Source of the DNA: an uncultured Collinsella sp.
GTDB taxonomy: Bacteria; Actinomycetota; Coriobacteriia; Coriobacteriales; Coriobacteriaceae
Assembly: GCA_900548365.1 (NCBI GenBank)
Contig: URKM01000004.1
Span: forward strand, 1 to 64,000
DNA: 64,000 nucleotides
Direction: 5' to 3'
A program made the translations under genes and the position numbers. The notes beneath the pieces were generated by a model. That model had not been told where the DNA came from, did no database searches, and was given only the letters and a program-made list of their open reading frames with translations. This document shows positions 62,026 through 64,000 of this stretch, one piece after another; positions within the stretch are counted from its first letter, which is position 1; every line of letters starts with the position of its first letter.

Positions 62026-62735
62026 CAGGCCTCACCCTTCCGATAGGCAAGAAGAACATCAAGAGACAGATCCTCGAATTCGTCGATGAAGATCTCGCAC
62101 TCCGACCTGACATCCTCGCGCTTCGACCGGCCAGCGGGGTCGAAGATCCCGACGCGACGATACCCTCCATCCCCCGCGCCCTTCAGGCCGAAGTAGGCAT
62201 CCTCGAAAACCCAGACCTCGCTATGATGGGGCTCTTCGGTTCCGAAGACGCCACAAAGGCGCTTGAGCGCCAGGTCATAGACGTCGGGAAAACCCTTGGG
62301 ACGCTCCACCTCGCCGGTTGTGGTGATACCGCAGAAATAATCCAACAGCCCGTTGCGCTCCAATCCGATTTCAAGAAGATGCCGGGGCGTCGAGCTGGCG
62401 ATGCACATGGGAATGCCCGCACGGCGCGCCTCATCGAGAAAGCTGCGAACCCCCCCGCGCGCTTCAATCGCATGCGCGTACCGTTGGCGAAGCAGGGCAT
62501 CCATCTGCTCGAACACCTCTTCACCAGAGGAGCAGATGCCCCATACGTCATGGTAGGCGCGGCACTCCTCTTCAAGGGATATGTGCTCGAAACGAGCGAA
62601 GTCATCGGAGGTCACCTGAATACCGTGGGCGTTGATAAATTCAGGTTGGATGCTCAACCACATGCCCATGGAATCGAGCAAGGTTCCGTCGCAATCGAAG
62701 ATGAATGCCTTGGGGTTTGCCGCTGTATCTACCAT
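62025..62735 (-). CDS. HAD-superfamily phosphatase
   Basis: A 236-residue haloacid dehalogenase-type hydrolase with the beta-phosphoglucomutase-like cap. Motif I is D14CD16GTLL, motif II ASSTPRH, motif III K in RPKGFPDVYDLA, motif IV VFEDAYFGLKGA. It dephosphorylates a small phosphorylated metabolite; coupled to thiamine pyrophosphokinase, a thiamine-linked substrate such as TMP is a guess. Confidence 0.8.
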   Translation of the reverse strand: MVDTAANPKAFIFDCDGTLLDSMGMWLSIQPEFINAHGIQVTSDDFARFEHISLEEECRAYHDVWGICSSGEEVFEQMDALLRQRYAHAIEARGGVRSFLDEARRAGIPMCIASSTPRHLLEIGLERNGLLDYFCGITTTGEVERPKGFPDVYDLALKRLCGVFGTEEPHHSEVWVFEDAYFGLKGAGDGGYRRVGIFDPAGRSKREDVRSECEIFIDEFEDLSLDVLLAYRKGEA

Positions 62736-62969
62736 GACTCACCAATCAAAAGATTACAGTTTTGAAAATCTGTTAAATATACTACAACGGTTTCTTGAAG
62801 TAGGGATTATTTTTAGCGTACGAGCACGCGGCCTATGATAGAAACTTGTTATAGACCTGTAAACAAAAGCGTGTTACTAAAATAGATACCGCGTTTTAAC
62901 TGCACAGATGTCGCTCAAAGAATAATTCAGCCCTTCCCGCGGCTTGTCGGCAAAAAGATCACTGCAGCG

Positions 62970-63116
62970 TGCTACATTATGTAAGTGTCACAGGTTCCAC
63001 ACATGCATGATGGTGGAGCACGTACTGCCCGATCTTGATGGATGTATGCATGTTGAGCCCGCGACTTCGCTTACTTAGGAGACGCGGCATAGCCGCCGAA
63101 AGATGGGACGGATACT
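62970..63116 (+). promoter_or_regulatory. glgB promoter and structured leader
   Basis: An extended -10 TGCTACATT (62970-62978) starts a leader of about 130 bases. ACATGCAT (63001-63008) pairs with ATGCATGT (63046-63053) around a smaller hairpin. CCGCG/CGCGG (63059-63063 with 63083-63087) and GCGGC/GCCGC (63084-63088 with 63092-63096) exclude one another. The remaining part of the gap, 62736-62969, is AT-rich and shows no gene. Confidence 0.5.
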
Positions 63117-64000
63117 TTGAGCACTAAAAAAGCTGCTTCCGCATCTCAGCAACCTTGTCTCATGATCACCGATGACGACCTCCACCTTTTCTCAGAAGGC
63201 TCGTGGCAAAAGAGCTGGCAGAAAATGGGTGCTCATCCTGATACGCGAAACGGTCAGGCAGGCTGGTCCTTCCGCGTATGGGCACCGGAAGTCGCAAGCG
63301 TTCACGTCGTAGGCGATTTCAACGCATGGGATCCGAAGGCCGCTCCGCTTGTCCAGATTAGGAACAGCGGCCTGTGGGAGGGATTCATCCCGGATCTCAA
63401 CCAAGGCGACCTATATAAATACGTCGTCGAAACGGAAGATGGCGATCTGCTCTATAAAGCAGATCCCTATGCGTTTTATTCCGAACAAGCCCCCGGCACC
63501 GCATCCAGGCTCTGGGACATCGACGGTTACGCCTGGAAAGACGGCGCCTGGATGCGCAAGCGCTCCAATCGAGACCACATGCATAGCCCGCTGAACATCT
63601 ACGAGGTGCATCTCGGATCATGGAAGCGCCATGGCGACGAACCCCAGGGCGAACCCCGGGAAGATGGCACCTATCCAGGCCCGGGCGACCCCTTCCCGGC
63701 TCAACGCGGAAAGTTCTACAGCTATGACGACCTCTCCGTCGAGCTCGTCGAGTACGTGAAGAAGATGGGCTACACGCATATCGAGGTCATGCCCGTCATG
63801 GAGCACCCCTTCGACGGCTCATGGGGATACCAGGGTACGGGTTACTACGCCGCCACCTCGCGCTACGGCACGCCGCAGCAGTTCATGCATTTCGTCGAAG
63901 CGTGCCACAAAGCCGGGATCGGCGTCATCCTCGACTGGGTTCCCGGGGGCTTCTGCGCGGACGCCCAGGGCCTGTCCACGTTCAACGGCCACATGCTCTA
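63117..64000 (+). CDS. glgB: 1,4-alpha-glucan branching enzyme, 5' part
   Basis: Introduces alpha-1,6 branches into glycogen. About 294 residues are in the window, and the gene runs past 64000. It has a CBM48 domain (FRVWAPEVASVHVVGDFNAWD) and the start of the GH13 barrel (IYEVHLGSWKR; IEVMPVMEHPFDGSWGYQGTGYYA; VILDWVPGGFCADAQGL). An insertion of about 25 residues rich in Pro, Gly, Glu and Asp follows GSWKR. The start is uncertain: TTG 63117 is first after a stop, ATG 63162 is the alternative, and neither has a strong ribosome-binding site. The catalytic residues are downstream of the window. Confidence 0.85.
   Translation, partial: MSTKKAASASQQPCLMITDDDLHLFSEGSWQKSWQKMGAHPDTRNGQAGWSFRVWAPEVASVHVVGDFNAWDPKAAPLVQIRNSGLWEGFIPDLNQGDLYKYVVETEDGDLLYKADPYAFYSEQAPGTASRLWDIDGYAWKDGAWMRKRSNRDHMHSPLNIYEVHLGSWKRHGDEPQGEPREDGTYPGPGDPFPAQRGKFYSYDDLSVELVEYVKKMGYTHIEVMPVMEHPFDGSWGYQGTGYYAATSRYGTPQQFMHFVEACHKAGIGVILDWVPGGFCADAQGLSTFNGHML

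Noticed and set aside
63059..63116. Cobalamin or cyclic di-GMP riboswitch before glgB
   Set aside because: Short likenesses (AGGAGAC, CGAAAGATGGGACG) occur, but the other conserved parts of either aptamer are missing and the order is wrong.

Overview
The window looks like a chromosomal core region of a coriobacterial actinobacterium (class Coriobacteriia; a Collinsella, Olsenella or Atopobium relative is my best guess, inferred from gene content only). The gene order is actinobacterial: pgsA/FHA/MerR, nrdR/LysM/lexA, hflX-miaA-miaB...recX-recA...pgsA-ftsK, era-ybeY-phoH-dnaJ, comEA-comEC-holA-rpsT-lepA, and pyrRBC...pyrF-mihF-gmk-rpoZ, the last with the actinobacterial host factor mIHF. Mixed in are genes more usual in Firmicutes: RNase Y, SpoVS, ThiI, DegV, DUF1836, PyrK-dependent PyrD and a UgtP-like glycosyltransferase. 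I see no insertion sequence, prophage, CRISPR array or rRNA.

Layout. 1-3.1 kb: a cut tRNA-Pro(GGG), then pgsA-like/FHA/MerR/apt on the plus strand. 3.1-10.5 kb: short mixed-strand genes (DUF1836, degV, trxB, a glycolipid glycosyltransferase, dut-nrdR, and a LysM protein divergent from lexA, then a DUF1624 membrane protein). 10.5-43.5 kb: one long minus-strand run. Read in the direction of transcription it is lepA, dus, hemW, dCMP deaminase, two DnaJ proteins, mtaB, phoH, ybeY, dgkA, era, recO, rpsO, pnp, rnj, ftsK, rodZ, yajQ, rimO, pgsA, cinA, recA, recX, rny, a GHKL ATPase, spoVS, miaB, miaA and hflX. 43.6 kb: rpsT on the plus strand. 44.1-56.3 kb: minus-strand holA/comEC/comEA, thiI/rpoZ/gmk/mihF, and pyrF-D-K / pyrC-B-R. 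56.8-61.1 kb: plus-strand rpmB, adhE and an APH-family kinase. 61.3-62.7 kb: minus-strand thiamine pyrophosphokinase and HAD phosphatase. 63.1 kb to the end: the 5' part of glgB.

How it fits together. The region carries RNA decay and processing (RNase Y, RNase J, PNPase, YbeY), all three methylthiotransferase types (MiaB, RimO, MtaB), SOS control (LexA, RecA, RecX and a probable division inhibitor), DNA uptake (ComEA/ComEC), de novo pyrimidine synthesis and fermentative ethanol formation. Regulation visible in the DNA includes three LexA boxes in the lexA/LysM divergent promoter and one in the recA promoter, terminator-like leader hairpins before rny, pyrR and pyrK, two exactly inverted operator-like 12-mers upstream of adhE, a structured leader before glgB, and a recurring extended -10 element (TGCTAnnnT type).

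The least explained items are a membrane-anchored DnaJ-like protein, a GHKL ATPase between rny and spoVS, and a kinase of unknown substrate downstream of adhE. Starts were chosen by ribosome-binding site and family length; several differ from the longest open frame.
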